Shown: positions 1-10,534, counted from the stretch's first letter. The stretch is 64,000 bases of DNA from an uncultured Lachnoclostridium sp. (GCA_946415315.1 CAMKRZ010000010.1:19058-83057), one strand, 5' to 3'. Notes: generated from the letters alone by a model not told the origin. Program-made: numbers and translations.

Positions 1-11
1 AGAGGTAGCCT

Positions 12-683
12 ATGATCACTGCGGTAGTTTTTGATATGGACGGCGTGCTGTTCGACACGGAGCGGCTGTGTCAGACGTGCTGGCTCAAGCTGGCCGAGGA
101 GGACGACATCCCCCATATGCCGGAGGTGTATGCGCTGTGCATCGGCGTCAACGCACAGACGACGGAGCGCATCGTGTATGAGAACTACGGGAAGGATTTT
201 CCGTACGAGGAGTACTGCCGGCGCACAAGCGCCATGTACAACCAATACATTGAGGAGAACGGCGTGCCGGTGAAGAACGGCGTTCGTGAGACGCTTGCAG
301 CGCTCTCCGCGGCGGGGCTGAAGATCGCGGTTGCGTCCTCGACAAGGCGCGAGAAGGTGCTTTGTCATCTGGAAAATGCGGGGATCGCGCAGTACTTCGA
401 GGCGGTGATCGGCGGTGACACGGTGACGCACTCGAAGCCTCACCCCGAGATCTTCCTTACGGCCTGCGAAGCGCTCGGCGTTGAGCCGGAGAAGGCGATC
501 GCGGTGGAGGACTCGCACAACGGGATCCGCGCGGCGCACGCGGCCGGAATGGCGCCTGTGATGGTGCCGGACCTTCTGCCGGTGACGGAGGAGATGCGGA
601 AGTTGTCAGCGTATGTCGCTGAGGACATGAATGACGCCTGCGCATGGATGCTCGCGGCGGCAGGAAAAGAACGAGATAAGTAG
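12..683 (+). CDS. HAD-superfamily hydrolase (beta-phosphoglucomutase-like)
   Basis: FDMDGVLFDTE motif I, ASSTRREKV motif II, VEDSHNGIRAAHAAGM motif IV; full-length 223 aa ORF. Confidence 0.93.
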   Translation: MITAVVFDMDGVLFDTERLCQTCWLKLAEEDDIPHMPEVYALCIGVNAQTTERIVYENYGKDFPYEEYCRRTSAMYNQYIEENGVPVKNGVRETLAALSAAGLKIAVASSTRREKVLCHLENAGIAQYFEAVIGGDTVTHSKPHPEIFLTACEALGVEPEKAIAVEDSHNGIRAAHAAGMAPVMVPDLLPVTEEMRKLSAYVAEDMNDACAWMLAAAGKERDK

Positions 684-725
684 GATGCCGGAATCGGTAT
701 TCGCGGCAGACGACAATAGAAACCA

Positions 726-2438
726 ATGAGAACAGGGGGAGTTGAGACGACAATGGATTCGAACAAAAACCGTGCAGCAGACGGTGAGGCTGCGGAGGCA
801 AATGTTTCAGACGGCACGGCGATCCGCTCGCTTGCGGAGCGTCGACCTATTTTGCGAAAGAGGATGTTTCTCTATCTGACGGAGTTCTTTGCGGGCATGT
901 CCGTGATGGCGGTCGAGCTCGGCGCGAGCCGCCTGCTGGCGCCGTACTTCAGCTCGTCGCAGATCGTGTGGACGATCATCATCGGCACCATCATGATCGC
1001 GATGGCGCTCGGCAACATTTACGGCGGGCACAGCGCTGACAAAAAGCCCGATCCCGACCGGCTCTACGTGCGCGTGCTGATCGCGGCGGTGTGGATCGCG
1101 CTGATCCCGGTGGTCGGCAAATACATCATCCTCGGCATTTCCGCGCTTCTGATCTTCACGGTGAGCAGCAATTTCCTGGTGATCGCGGGCTTCGCGGCGT
1201 GCATGGTGATCTTCGTGTTCCCGCTGTTTCTGCTCGGAACGGTCACCCCGTCCCTCGTCAAATTCGCGACGGACAACCTCGAGGACAACGGCCGCCTTGT
1301 CGGCAACCTGAACGCGTCCAACACGGTAGGCAGCATTATCGGAACCTTCGTTCCGACGTTCATCAGCATTCCGGCGGTCGGAACGGCGATCACGTTCCTG
1401 ATCTTCGCGGGCATCCTTCTGGCGCTTGTCGCGGTGTACTTCATCACCTCCGGGGTGGCGATGCGGAATGTGAAGAAACTTCCGATAGCGGGGATCATTT
1501 TCCTCGCGTGCTGCATCTTCGGGCACAGCAGCAGTTTCGCTTTCTGGCAGAAGGATCTCACCTACGAGGGCGAGTCGATCTACAACTACCTGCAGGTCTA
1601 TGAGGACGACAAGCAGGTGGTGCTTTCGACAAATGTTCTGTTCGGCGTGCAATCCGTCTATCGAAAGGACGGTGCACTGACCGGAATGTACTACGATTAC
1701 GCGATGGCGGCGCCGTTTCTCGCGGGGATCCATGACCGCGAGGTGCTCTCAATCCTCGTGCTCGGCAACGGGTCGGGAACATTTGCCACGCAGTGCAACC
1801 GGTACTTTGACAACGTGACGGTCGAGGGTGTCGAGATCGACGAGAAGATCACGGAGCTGGCGGAGAAGTATTTTGCGCTGTCCCCGGATGTGAAGGTGAC
1901 AACCTACGACGGGCGCGCGTTTCTGAACGCCGTGGACACGAAGTACGACGTCATCATGGTCGATGCGTACCAGGACATCACGATCCCGTTTCAGATGTCC
2001 TCTGTCGAGTTCTTCACGCTTGTGAAGGATCACCTGACAGACGGCGGTGTGATGGTCGTCAACATGAACATGAAGGGCAGCCGCGAGGACGGGATCAACA
2101 TGTATCTCGCGGATACGATCGCGAGCGTGTTCCCGTGGGTGCGGACGGTCGACGTCATCGGTTCGACGAACCAGGAACTCTTCGCCTGCATGAAGGAGCC
2201 CGCGGATCTTACGGCGCAGATCGCCAAGGAAAATAACGCCACTCTCGCGGAGATGATGAACCTTGTCAGGGATAATCTGCAGCCGTATCAGGCGGGCGAC
2301 CGCATCATGACGGACGACCGGGCGCCGGTGGAACTGCTGGGCATGCGCGTGATCGACGATCTCATCCGCGAGGAAGTGGAATACTACCGGGAAATCTACA
2401 AGAAGGGCGGATTGAAGGCACTGCTGGAGGAGTTTTAG
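726..2438 (+). CDS. Spermidine synthase-like protein with N-terminal multi-TM domain
   Basis: Multiple TM segments then SAM-binding fold LVLGNGSGTFATQ...VEGVEIDEKI...YDVIMVDAYQ; 570 aa. Confidence 0.85.
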   Translation: MRTGGVETTMDSNKNRAADGEAAEANVSDGTAIRSLAERRPILRKRMFLYLTEFFAGMSVMAVELGASRLLAPYFSSSQIVWTIIIGTIMIAMALGNIYGGHSADKKPDPDRLYVRVLIAAVWIALIPVVGKYIILGISALLIFTVSSNFLVIAGFAACMVIFVFPLFLLGTVTPSLVKFATDNLEDNGRLVGNLNASNTVGSIIGTFVPTFISIPAVGTAITFLIFAGILLALVAVYFITSGVAMRNVKKLPIAGIIFLACCIFGHSSSFAFWQKDLTYEGESIYNYLQVYEDDKQVVLSTNVLFGVQSVYRKDGALTGMYYDYAMAAPFLAGIHDREVLSILVLGNGSGTFATQCNRYFDNVTVEGVEIDEKITELAEKYFALSPDVKVTTYDGRAFLNAVDTKYDVIMVDAYQDITIPFQMSSVEFFTLVKDHLTDGGVMVVNMNMKGSREDGINMYLADTIASVFPWVRTVDVIGSTNQELFACMKEPADLTAQIAKENNATLAEMMNLVRDNLQPYQAGDRIMTDDRAPVELLGMRVIDDLIREEVEYYREIYKKGGLKALLEEF

Positions 2439-2449
2439 AAATTTTATTT

Positions 2450-3145
2450 ATGAACATGGGGGAAAATTACATGAAACTTTTTCGGAAGCGAGCCGTGATC
2501 GTGGTTTTGGCTCTGCTCATTCTCTGCGGCATCGGAGCGATATCCGTGTATTTTCAATATCAGCACACATCGACGAAACGGTTGCCGGACCGTTACAGCG
2601 GACATATTGAGAAGATTCGCTGCGAGACGGATCACGACGGAGACGGCGTGGACGATCAGACCGACATTCTGGACGGTGCGTGGACGTATCTGAATGAAAA
2701 GCGCCCGAAATACAAGAGCGTTTATTACGCGGCGACCGGCTGGTCGAACGATGAGTACGGCGTATGCACGGATGTGGTCGCCTATGCGCTTCTGGCCGCG
2801 GGGTACAACCTGCAGGAGCTCGTCGACGCGGACATCAAGGCGCACCCGGACGATTACGACATCGAGGAGCCGGATGCGATGATCGATTTCCGGCGTGTGC
2901 GCAATCTGATCGTGTATTTCCGGCATACGGCGATCTCACTGACGACGGACACTTCGAAGATCGCGGAGTGGCAGGGCGGCGACATCGTCATTTACAAAAG
3001 TCATATCGGACTTGTCTCGGACCGTCGGAACAAGGACGGCGTTCCGTATCTGATCCACCACAGCGGCGTGTGGCAGAGCCGCTACGAGGAGGATATGCTG
3101 GCGAGCTGGGGCGAGCCGGTGGGACATTTCCGGATTTCTCAATAG
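2450..3145 (+). CDS. DUF1287-type membrane-anchored/secreted protein
   Basis: N-terminal hydrophobic segment; GVCTDVVAYAL, GDIVIYKSHIGLVSDRR, HHSGV typical of DUF1287; likely start at ATG 2450 or 2471. Confidence 0.8.
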   Translation: MNMGENYMKLFRKRAVIVVLALLILCGIGAISVYFQYQHTSTKRLPDRYSGHIEKIRCETDHDGDGVDDQTDILDGAWTYLNEKRPKYKSVYYAATGWSNDEYGVCTDVVAYALLAAGYNLQELVDADIKAHPDDYDIEEPDAMIDFRRVRNLIVYFRHTAISLTTDTSKIAEWQGGDIVIYKSHIGLVSDRRNKDGVPYLIHHSGVWQSRYEEDMLASWGEPVGHFRISQ

Positions 3146-3172
3146 ACAGTGCAACAGGAGGAGATCACGCCC

Positions 3173-4711
3173 ATGGACAATGTTAACCCTCTCACCCGTA
3201 CGGATTATCCGGATCCCGATGTGATCCGCGTGGATGACACCTACTACATGGTGAGCACGACGATGTATTATATGCCGGGCGGCGTGATCCTGCGATCCTA
3301 CGATCTGGCCAACTGGGAGATCACGGCGTATCTGTTCGATGAACTCGATGGCACACCCGCGGAACGTCTTCAGGACGGGCAGAACTGCTACGGCAAGGGC
3401 ATGTGGGCGGCGAGCCTGCGGTACCATGAGGGACGGTTCTATGTCATTTTCGTAAGCCATGGTCAGGAAAATACGCATCTCTTCACGGCGACCGATATCG
3501 CCGGTCCCTGGGAGCACCGCCGCATCCGCGGGTATTTTCATGACTGCTCGCTGTATTTTGCGGAGGACGGACGAAAGTTCCTTGTCTCCGGCAATACGGA
3601 GATTCACCTGACGGAGCTGTCGGAGGACATGACGGCGCCGAAGGAGGGCGGCATCGACAAGGTGATCGTGCGCGATGACCGCGAGAAGGTGTTCCTCGGA
3701 TACGAAGGCGCGCATCTCTATAAGATTGACGGGCGGTATGTTCTTGCGCTGATCCACTGGCCGAAGGAGACACAGAGGCGCACTGAGGCGGTGTTCATCA
3801 GCGATACCATCGACGGGGATTACGTTGGGCGCGACCTGTTCTGGGACGACGGCGGCTACTGCGGACAGGGAATCGCCCAGGGCGGCCTTGTGGACACGCC
3901 GGACGGGCGGTGGTTCGCCGTTTTGTTCCGAGACTCCGGCGCGGTCGGAAGAATCCCGATGCTTGTGCCGGTGACGTGGAAGGACGGCTGGCCGGTGTAT
4001 GGGGACGACGGTCTGCTGCCCGAGAAGATTGATGTTGTGAGCACAAGACCGGGGTATGAATATGCGCCGCTTTTCGTGTCAGATCGGTTCGACAGTCCTG
4101 AGATCAAGCCGCAGTGGCAGTGGAACCATGTGCCGGATCACGAGAGATGGTCAATCCTGCCGGAGGGCGGACTTGCGATCACGACCGGCGCCGTGTGCGC
4201 GAACCTGACGCAGGCGAGAAATACGCTCACACAGCGGATGCGTTTCCCCGATTGCGAGGCGGAGGTCACTGTGGATGCCTCTGGGCTTACCGACGGCGAT
4301 TTTGCCGGAATGTGCGCTCTGCAGGGCGCGTACATGGCGGTGGGAATCCTCAGGGAGAACGGGCGTAAACTTCTCGCCGTGATCGAGAGGAAGGAGCCTT
4401 CGAAGGGCTTCGGGATCGGCGGCAACGACACGGAGCCGGGTGAGGTGACGTACCGCGAGGAGATCGCGGGGGACGTCATAACCGTCGGGATCCGTGCGGA
4501 CTTTTGGCAAATGAAGGACACGGCGGTTGCGTTCGTGAAGCGCAGCAAAAGGGATGCGGTTCACGGAAGCGGCGAGGCGGAGATCGTCGGCGAGCCGCAC
4601 AAGCTGTATTTCCGGCTGGATCATTTTACGGGGGCGCGGTTCGGACTCTGTGCGTTCTCGAGCGTAACGCCGGGAGGCACGGCGGTGTTCAAGGAGTTTG
4701 TGTATCGCTGA
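3173..4711 (+). CDS. Glycoside hydrolase family 43 (beta-xylosidase/arabinofuranosidase-like)
   Basis: NPLTRTDYPDPDVIRVDDTYYMVSTTMYYMPGG N-terminal GH43 signature; second beta-sandwich domain; ORF 3149..4711 with ATG at 3173. Confidence 0.88.
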   Translation: MDNVNPLTRTDYPDPDVIRVDDTYYMVSTTMYYMPGGVILRSYDLANWEITAYLFDELDGTPAERLQDGQNCYGKGMWAASLRYHEGRFYVIFVSHGQENTHLFTATDIAGPWEHRRIRGYFHDCSLYFAEDGRKFLVSGNTEIHLTELSEDMTAPKEGGIDKVIVRDDREKVFLGYEGAHLYKIDGRYVLALIHWPKETQRRTEAVFISDTIDGDYVGRDLFWDDGGYCGQGIAQGGLVDTPDGRWFAVLFRDSGAVGRIPMLVPVTWKDGWPVYGDDGLLPEKIDVVSTRPGYEYAPLFVSDRFDSPEIKPQWQWNHVPDHERWSILPEGGLAITTGAVCANLTQARNTLTQRMRFPDCEAEVTVDASGLTDGDFAGMCALQGAYMAVGILRENGRKLLAVIERKEPSKGFGIGGNDTEPGEVTYREEIAGDVITVGIRADFWQMKDTAVAFVKRSKRDAVHGSGEAEIVGEPHKLYFRLDHFTGARFGLCAFSSVTPGGTAVFKEFVYR

Positions 4712-4793
4712 GAAAAGGGTTGTACTCGCTGTTCCCGCGGGGGTGCGGGACGGTGATGATATACACGCAGATTACGAACAGACGGAGGAAGGT

Positions 4794-6533
4794 ATGGGGC
4801 ATTACAACAATTTCAAAACGGTGGTGTACATTCCCGCGGAGGTTGCGCAGAAACTGACCGCGGAGAAACTTGCGAGCGACTGGGCGTGGATTGAGAAGTA
4901 CATCGGGCTTGACAAGGTGTATCTGGAGACGCACAGGAACAACATCGATGTTCCGGCGGAGCATCTGCGGATGATCAGGGATTTCCTCGAGAGCAAGGGC
5001 GTGATCGTCTCCGGCGGGATCACCACGACAATCAATGATTTCGATGGCGCCGAGGGCGGCAAACAGCGGCTGTTCGGCACGTTCTGCTACACGGATCCTG
5101 CGATGCGCGCACGGCTCAAAGAGATCTCCGAGTACACGGCAGGGCTGTTCGACGAGATTATTCTGGACGACTTTTATTTTACGAACTGCACGTGTGAGCG
5201 GTGCATCCGCGAGAAGGGCAACCGGGACTGGGTGACGTTCCGGCGCGAGCTGATGAAGGATGTCTCGGAGAACCTTGTAGTGGGACCCGCGAAGGCTGTG
5301 AACCCGAAGGTCCGGATGATCATCAAATACCCGAACTGGCGCGAGTCATATCATTTTACGGGGTATGTGCCTGAGGTGCAGCGGGATATCTTCGACGCGA
5401 CGTACACCGGGACGGAGACGAGAAGCCCGCAGTACACGGATCAGCATTTGCCGGAGTATCTGAGCTACTCTCTGGTCCGCTATATGGAAAATGCGTGGCC
5501 CGGCCGGAACGGCGGCGGTTGGTTCGACACGTACGCATGCTGGTCGATCGACCGTTACCTTGAGCAGGCGTATCTTACCGCGTTTGCGCAGGCGAAGGAA
5601 CTGATGCATTTCCAGTGGAGCGACCTGATCGAGAACCCGATGCTCTCGGCGATGGCGCTGCAGCTCGGCAAGATCGACAAACTGATGGACGGCATCGGCA
5701 AGGCGTGCGGTGTGCCTGTGTACATTCCGTTCGCGTCGAGTGGGGAAAATCATCTCGAGATGCGGTTCGGCATGCTCGGACTTCCGATGGAGCCGACGCC
5801 GTTCTTCCCGGAGGGAGCAGCGAGCATGCTCCTCACCGAGAGCTCGCTGGCGGACGAGGATATTGTGGAGAAACTCGAACAATACGTCCGCGAGGGCGGC
5901 AATGCTGTCGTTACGACCGGGTTCTTCCGCGGGGCGGAGGAGAAACTTCGTGCGGCGGGACTTACCGAGGCACGGCTTTCCGGACGGAGCATTCCGGTGA
6001 CGCGTTACCAGGTGACCGGCGACTTCGCGGGATTTATCGAGCATCGAAAGACGATGTTCTTCCCGGAGATCGTTCACGGCAACAATGACTCGTGGTCGCT
6101 CTTAAACGGCGGCGACGGGGACACCCACAGCGCGCTTGTGCTGCGCCGCGCGTACGGAAAGGGACGGTTGTACATCGCGGCAATCCTGGACGGTGACAGC
6201 GGACTTTACGAGATGCCGAAGGCAGCCGTCGATGTCATCAAGAGAATTCTTACCGGCGGCGAGTATGTGTCCGGAAGAAACGTATCCGCGTTCACGTACG
6301 ACAGCGGTAGAATACTGCTGTATCGCTATGTTAAGGCAGATCTGAGACCGGAGAAGGTGACGCTTTATACCGAGCGGAAGAAGGCTGTTCTTGTCGACGA
6401 TCTGACCGGCATGAAGTATCCTTCTCACGAGGTGAGACGCTGGGAGGACTTCCGTCCGAGCGGCGGATCCTCGGCAGAGGTTTTGCTGCAGCCGGGTAAG
6501 TTTACAAAGGTGCACTGGGAAACCGAAGAGTAG
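4794..6533 (+). CDS. Putative glycoside hydrolase of unassigned family (TIM barrel plus amidotransferase-like domain)
   Basis: LFDEIILDDFYFTNCTCERC barrel-like segment; located between GH43 and GH10; ATG 4794 after GGAGGAAGG RBS. Confidence 0.6.
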   Translation: MGHYNNFKTVVYIPAEVAQKLTAEKLASDWAWIEKYIGLDKVYLETHRNNIDVPAEHLRMIRDFLESKGVIVSGGITTTINDFDGAEGGKQRLFGTFCYTDPAMRARLKEISEYTAGLFDEIILDDFYFTNCTCERCIREKGNRDWVTFRRELMKDVSENLVVGPAKAVNPKVRMIIKYPNWRESYHFTGYVPEVQRDIFDATYTGTETRSPQYTDQHLPEYLSYSLVRYMENAWPGRNGGGWFDTYACWSIDRYLEQAYLTAFAQAKELMHFQWSDLIENPMLSAMALQLGKIDKLMDGIGKACGVPVYIPFASSGENHLEMRFGMLGLPMEPTPFFPEGAASMLLTESSLADEDIVEKLEQYVREGGNAVVTTGFFRGAEEKLRAAGLTEARLSGRSIPVTRYQVTGDFAGFIEHRKTMFFPEIVHGNNDSWSLLNGGDGDTHSALVLRRAYGKGRLYIAAILDGDSGLYEMPKAAVDVIKRILTGGEYVSGRNVSAFTYDSGRILLYRYVKADLRPEKVTLYTERKKAVLVDDLTGMKYPSHEVRRWEDFRPSGGSSAEVLLQPGKFTKVHWETEE

Positions 6534-6616
6534 ACGCACAGATGAAACAGCAGTAATTGCGCAGGATTTTGACAACTGACCTGCGACCATATAAAAATGA
6601 GGAACAGGAGAAAAAC

Positions 6617-7870
6617 ATGAGTCTTGACCACAGAAAAGCAACGAGAAAAGTAAAGGTGACGAATGCGCAGGGACAGGCGCTGGCCAACGCGAAACTTCGC
6701 CTTCATCAGACCAACCATGAGTTTTTGTTCGGCTGCGGCGCATTTGATTTTATGCCGTATCTGCTGAGTATGAACGCGGATGAGGTTCCGCTGAACCGGC
6801 CGGAGCGCTTCCGCCTGGATCCGGAGGTTCTCAAAAAGAAGATCGACCAGTGGCTTGCGGTGTACAACTACGGTACGCTGCCGTTCTACTGGGGCATGTT
6901 CGAGCGCGAGGAGGGCAAGCCCAACACGGAAAATATGCTCAAGACCGCGAAATTCATGCAGGAGAAGGGCATCACCGTCAAGGGACATCCGCTGTGCTGG
7001 CACACGGTCTGCGCGGACTGGCTCCTCAAGTACGACATTGACACGATCTACGAGAAACAGATGAACCGCATCACGCGCGAGGTCACGGACTTCAAGGGTG
7101 TGATCGACATCTGGGACGCGATCAACGAGGTCGTGATCATGCCGATCTTCGACAAATACGACAATGCCGTGACGCGCCTGTGCAACAAGTTCGGCCGCGT
7201 CGGCCTCATCAAGAGAGTGTTCGATCAGGCGAAGGCGGCGAATCCCGACGCGATGCTCCTGATCAATGATTTCAACACGTCGATCTCGTACGAAATCCTG
7301 ATCGACGGCTGCCTCAATGCAGGCGTTCCGATCAGCGCGATCGGCATCCAGTCGCATCAGCACCAGGGCTACTGGGGCGCCGCGAAGGTGGAGGAGGTGC
7401 TGAAGCGCTACGAGCACTTCGGACTGCCGATCCATTTTACGGAAAATACGCTGATCTCCGGAGATCTTATGCCGGCGCACATTGTGGATCTCAACGACTG
7501 GCAGGTGCCGGAGTGGCCGACCACGCCCGAGGGAGAGGAGCGGCAGCGCAGGGAGATGGAGGAGATGTACCGCATTCTCTTCGACCATCCGCTCGTGGAA
7601 GCGATCACGGGATGGGATTTCACGGATGGTGCATGGCTCGGCGCACCGAGCGGCGTGCTCCGCAGGGACGGCTCCGCGAAGCCTTCGTACGAGATGCTCA
7701 AGGATCTCATCAGAGGCGAGTGGTGGACCGACTGCGAGGTGACGACGGACGAGGCGGGTGTTGTGACGCTCACGGGCTTCAAGGGTGACTATGAGCTTTC
7801 GGACGGCACGAAGACGGTTGCGATCGATCTTCGTGAGACAAGCGAGGCTGAGGAAACCGTTGTCCTGTAA
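6617..7870 (+). CDS. Endo-1,4-beta-xylanase, GH10, no signal peptide
   Basis: GHPLCWH, IDIWDAINE acid/base, HFTEN nucleophile, WDFTDGAWLGAPSGVLR; RBS GGAACAGGAG before ATG 6617. Confidence 0.92.
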   Translation: MSLDHRKATRKVKVTNAQGQALANAKLRLHQTNHEFLFGCGAFDFMPYLLSMNADEVPLNRPERFRLDPEVLKKKIDQWLAVYNYGTLPFYWGMFEREEGKPNTENMLKTAKFMQEKGITVKGHPLCWHTVCADWLLKYDIDTIYEKQMNRITREVTDFKGVIDIWDAINEVVIMPIFDKYDNAVTRLCNKFGRVGLIKRVFDQAKAANPDAMLLINDFNTSISYEILIDGCLNAGVPISAIGIQSHQHQGYWGAAKVEEVLKRYEHFGLPIHFTENTLISGDLMPAHIVDLNDWQVPEWPTTPEGEERQRREMEEMYRILFDHPLVEAITGWDFTDGAWLGAPSGVLRRDGSAKPSYEMLKDLIRGEWWTDCEVTTDEAGVVTLTGFKGDYELSDGTKTVAIDLRETSEAEETVVL

Positions 7871-7894
7871 CAAAAGGATCGGAGCGCGATAAGA

Positions 7895-9409
7895 GTGAAA
7901 AACGGGAAACTGAGAAATCTGAGTCTGGGGGTATGGGTGATCCTTCTCGGGGTCATCCTCATGATCCCCGGATATGTGTATATCATGAGCGTCGGGGACG
8001 AGTATGAGTACCGGCAGAACATCAATGAGGAGGGTGTGCTGCATATCTCCTTCGATGAGGAGAGGCCGGAGGACGCGGAGCGGATCGAGGTCGTGAGCGC
8101 GGAGCTCACGGGCGGCGAGGCGGTCATTCGCGTCCGCTCAAAACAAAAATCCGGCAAGGTTTATGTTCTGTTCGCGTCGGAGGCGGAGGTACAGGAGGAC
8201 ATTACGCATATCGCTGTGCTGTATGTTCATCGCAACGGTGTGATCACGAGCGGGGACTTCTTCGGAGACTGCACCGGCATGCTGGCAGTGAATATCGGTT
8301 TCTGTGTCTATCTCGCCGTTCTTCTCGGAATGTTGATCGCAAAGCTGCGAAGAAGCCTTAGGAGTAACCTGTACCGGTACCGGAATATCCTGTATTTCGG
8401 TCTGGTGATCTTTCTGTCGGCCGTGTTTCTTTTCCAACTGATGTATCTGAAATATCGGAACGGCGCGATCGGAATGCTGGAGTCGGCGAAAAATGTTGCG
8501 AGAACGATGGCTGTCGTTTCCTTCCCGCTGATCGCCGTCACGGCGATCATGGTCACCGTGAGCAACATTCAGCTGATCCGCAAAGAGGGACGCACATGGC
8601 GCAACATGCTCGGCTGCATCCTTGGCATTTTCATGGGAATCCTCGCGCTGATGCCGGAGATACTCAACCTGTTCCTTCAAAGGGCGACGTGGATCGATGT
8701 GCACAACTATTCGGGAGTGGGGCGGTTTGTCGCCGAGTTCCTGGATTATACATGCGGAACGATGGCGGCGTACCTCGAGTGTATCCTGCTCGGAACGATC
8801 ATCGTGAGCGTCAAGGCGGCGCGACGGATACCCGCGTTTGACAAGGATTATATCATTATTCACGGTTCACAGATCCGCAAGGACGGCACGCTCACGAAGC
8901 TTCTGCAGTCCCGCGCGGACCGCGCGATCGAGTTCGCTTCGATGCAGAAGGCGGCGACCGGCAAGGATATCACGTTCGGTCCGTCCGGCGGCAAGGGCAG
9001 CGACGAGGTGATCTCCGAGGGTGAGGCGATCCGGAACTATCTGCTTGAGCAGGGAATCCCGGAGGAGCAGATCCTTGTGGAAGACAAGTCGGTTGATACC
9101 GCGGAAAATCTCAAACTGTCCGCGGAGCTGATCCGGGCTCAGGAGAATGGGGAGCAGGCGAAGATCGCGTTCGCCACGACCAACTATCATGTGTTTCGCG
9201 CCGGCATGCTCGGAACCTCGCAGGGGCTTGACATCGAAGGCATCGGAAGCCGCACGAAGCGGTATTTCTGGGTCAACGCGTTCGTGCGAGAGTTCATCGC
9301 GACGATCTACGAGGAGCGCAAGCGTCACGCGTTTATGATGGGCATGATGATCCTGCTCGGACTGGCGCTGGTCGTGATGCTTTACATATCCAATGTGGTG
9401 TTGTCATAA
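7895..9409 (+). CDS. YdcF/SanA-like (DUF218) membrane protein
   Basis: Several TM segments then IIIHGSQIRKDGTLTKLLQSRADRAIEF...GEAIRNYLLEQGIPEEQILVEDKSVDTAENLKLSAELI; GTG start. Confidence 0.88.
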   Translation: MKNGKLRNLSLGVWVILLGVILMIPGYVYIMSVGDEYEYRQNINEEGVLHISFDEERPEDAERIEVVSAELTGGEAVIRVRSKQKSGKVYVLFASEAEVQEDITHIAVLYVHRNGVITSGDFFGDCTGMLAVNIGFCVYLAVLLGMLIAKLRRSLRSNLYRYRNILYFGLVIFLSAVFLFQLMYLKYRNGAIGMLESAKNVARTMAVVSFPLIAVTAIMVTVSNIQLIRKEGRTWRNMLGCILGIFMGILALMPEILNLFLQRATWIDVHNYSGVGRFVAEFLDYTCGTMAAYLECILLGTIIVSVKAARRIPAFDKDYIIIHGSQIRKDGTLTKLLQSRADRAIEFASMQKAATGKDITFGPSGGKGSDEVISEGEAIRNYLLEQGIPEEQILVEDKSVDTAENLKLSAELIRAQENGEQAKIAFATTNYHVFRAGMLGTSQGLDIEGIGSRTKRYFWVNAFVREFIATIYEERKRHAFMMGMMILLGLALVVMLYISNVVLS

Positions 9410-9428
9410 TCGGTTTACGGAGGGATTT

Positions 9429-10130
9429 ATGATCCATGCGATCCTTACGATCGACGATATCGCTTCGGCTAACACGCCGGCGATCGTCGACTACCTGAAC
9501 GAGAAAGGGATCACGGCGCTGATGTTCGCCGTCGGTGAGAACGTCGAGCGGTATTATGACAACGCCGTGTATGCGCTTCAGCACGGAATGATCGTGGGCA
9601 ACCACAGCTTCACGCATCCCGCATTTTCCGAGATATCGTTCGCGGAGGCGAAGGAGGAGATCGAGAGCAATGAGGCGCTTCTCGACCGCCTGTACCGGGA
9701 CGCCGGCGTCGAGCGGAAGTTCCGACCGTTCCGGTTCCCGTACGGAAATCGCGGCGGTGTGAACGAGGCGGCGCTGCAGGCGTATTTTCGGGAGAACGGC
9801 TTTCACAAACTGAAGGACACGCAAATCCCGTACCGCTGGTGGAGAGAGAGCGGGCTTGACCGCAACATCGACACGCTGTGGACGTTTGATTTCGCAGAGT
9901 ATCAGATCCGGCCGGGTTCGGGCTTCACCCTCGACGATGTGTGGAAGCGAGTGGAAGACAAGGCACCCGTGAACGGCGCGCCGCTGCTGGTTGATCCGGG
10001 CAGTCATATCCTGCTTCTGCACGCGCACGACGAGACCGACGAGATGGTGCCGGGATACTATCGTCTGTTCATCGACCGTCTTCTGGAAAACGGTGTGATC
10101 TTCGATGTTCCGGAATTCATTACGCTGTAG
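9429..10130 (+). CDS. Polysaccharide deacetylase (NodB-like) family protein
   Basis: TIDDIASANTPAIVDYLNEKGITALMF, GNHSFTHPAFSE, RPFRFPYGNRGG, LLLHAHDE motifs. Confidence 0.88.
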   Translation: MIHAILTIDDIASANTPAIVDYLNEKGITALMFAVGENVERYYDNAVYALQHGMIVGNHSFTHPAFSEISFAEAKEEIESNEALLDRLYRDAGVERKFRPFRFPYGNRGGVNEAALQAYFRENGFHKLKDTQIPYRWWRESGLDRNIDTLWTFDFAEYQIRPGSGFTLDDVWKRVEDKAPVNGAPLLVDPGSHILLLHAHDETDEMVPGYYRLFIDRLLENGVIFDVPEFITL

Positions 10131-10178
10131 AGATACAGGGGTGTTGCACCGTTAAATTACGGCACTCGAAAAAACGTG

Positions 10179-10207
10179 TTGACATTTTCCGAATGCACCT
10201 GTATAAT
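10179..10207 (+). promoter_or_regulatory. Consensus sigma-A promoter TTGACA-N17-TATAAT upstream of ABC-F leader
   Basis: TTGACA 10179-10184, TATAAT 10202-10207, 17-nt spacer, read directly. Confidence 0.9.
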
Positions 10208-10273
10208 CCGAAACTGTGAGCGTCATCAGACGACAAATACAAATACGCATGAGCGAGAAAGGGAGGTATACAA

Positions 10274-10345
10274 ATGATAGTAACAAAACGTTTTACCAAG
10301 ACACATTTGTATATTGCAGTTGCCTCCCGGAGAAACGCGGAATAA
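10274..10345 (+). CDS. 23-aa putative leader peptide MIVTKRFTKTHLYIAVASRRNAE
   Basis: GGGAGG Shine-Dalgarno just upstream of ATG 10274, TAA at 10343; lies between promoter and terminator upstream of ABC-F. Confidence 0.65.
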   Translation: MIVTKRFTKTHLYIAVASRRNAE

Positions 10346-10351
10346 TGCGGT

Positions 10352-10385
10352 AGTTCTATGCCTGTACTTTGCTTTGCATAGGATT
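10352..10385 (+). other. Leader RNA hairpin AGTTCTATGC / GCATAGGATT
   Basis: 10-bp stem including G-U wobbles, between leader ORF and terminator. Confidence 0.55.
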
Positions 10386-10401
10386 ATTTTGCCGATATTC
10401 A

Positions 10402-10433
10402 GCCCCGACACCGGAAGGTGCCGGGGCATTTTT
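10402..10433 (+). terminator. Intrinsic terminator in ABC-F leader
   Basis: GCCCCGACACC-GGAA-GGTGCCGGGGC stem (one mismatch) followed by ATTTTT; precedes the ABC-F start. Confidence 0.85.
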
Positions 10434-10534
10434 GCGTGCAAGCGAGCGCACGTACATGAGCAAACCGAATGAAATAAGGTTTGTGAAGCGTTTCAGGGGC
10501 AACTTTTTTCGGTAGAAAGGAAGTGATACCCTTC

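Noticed and set aside
6425-8044. 539-aa minus-strand ORF
   Set aside because: Entirely antisense to the well-supported GH10 gene and part of the YdcF-like gene; Arg/His/Val-rich composition typical of antisense GC-rich frames; no recognisable domain.
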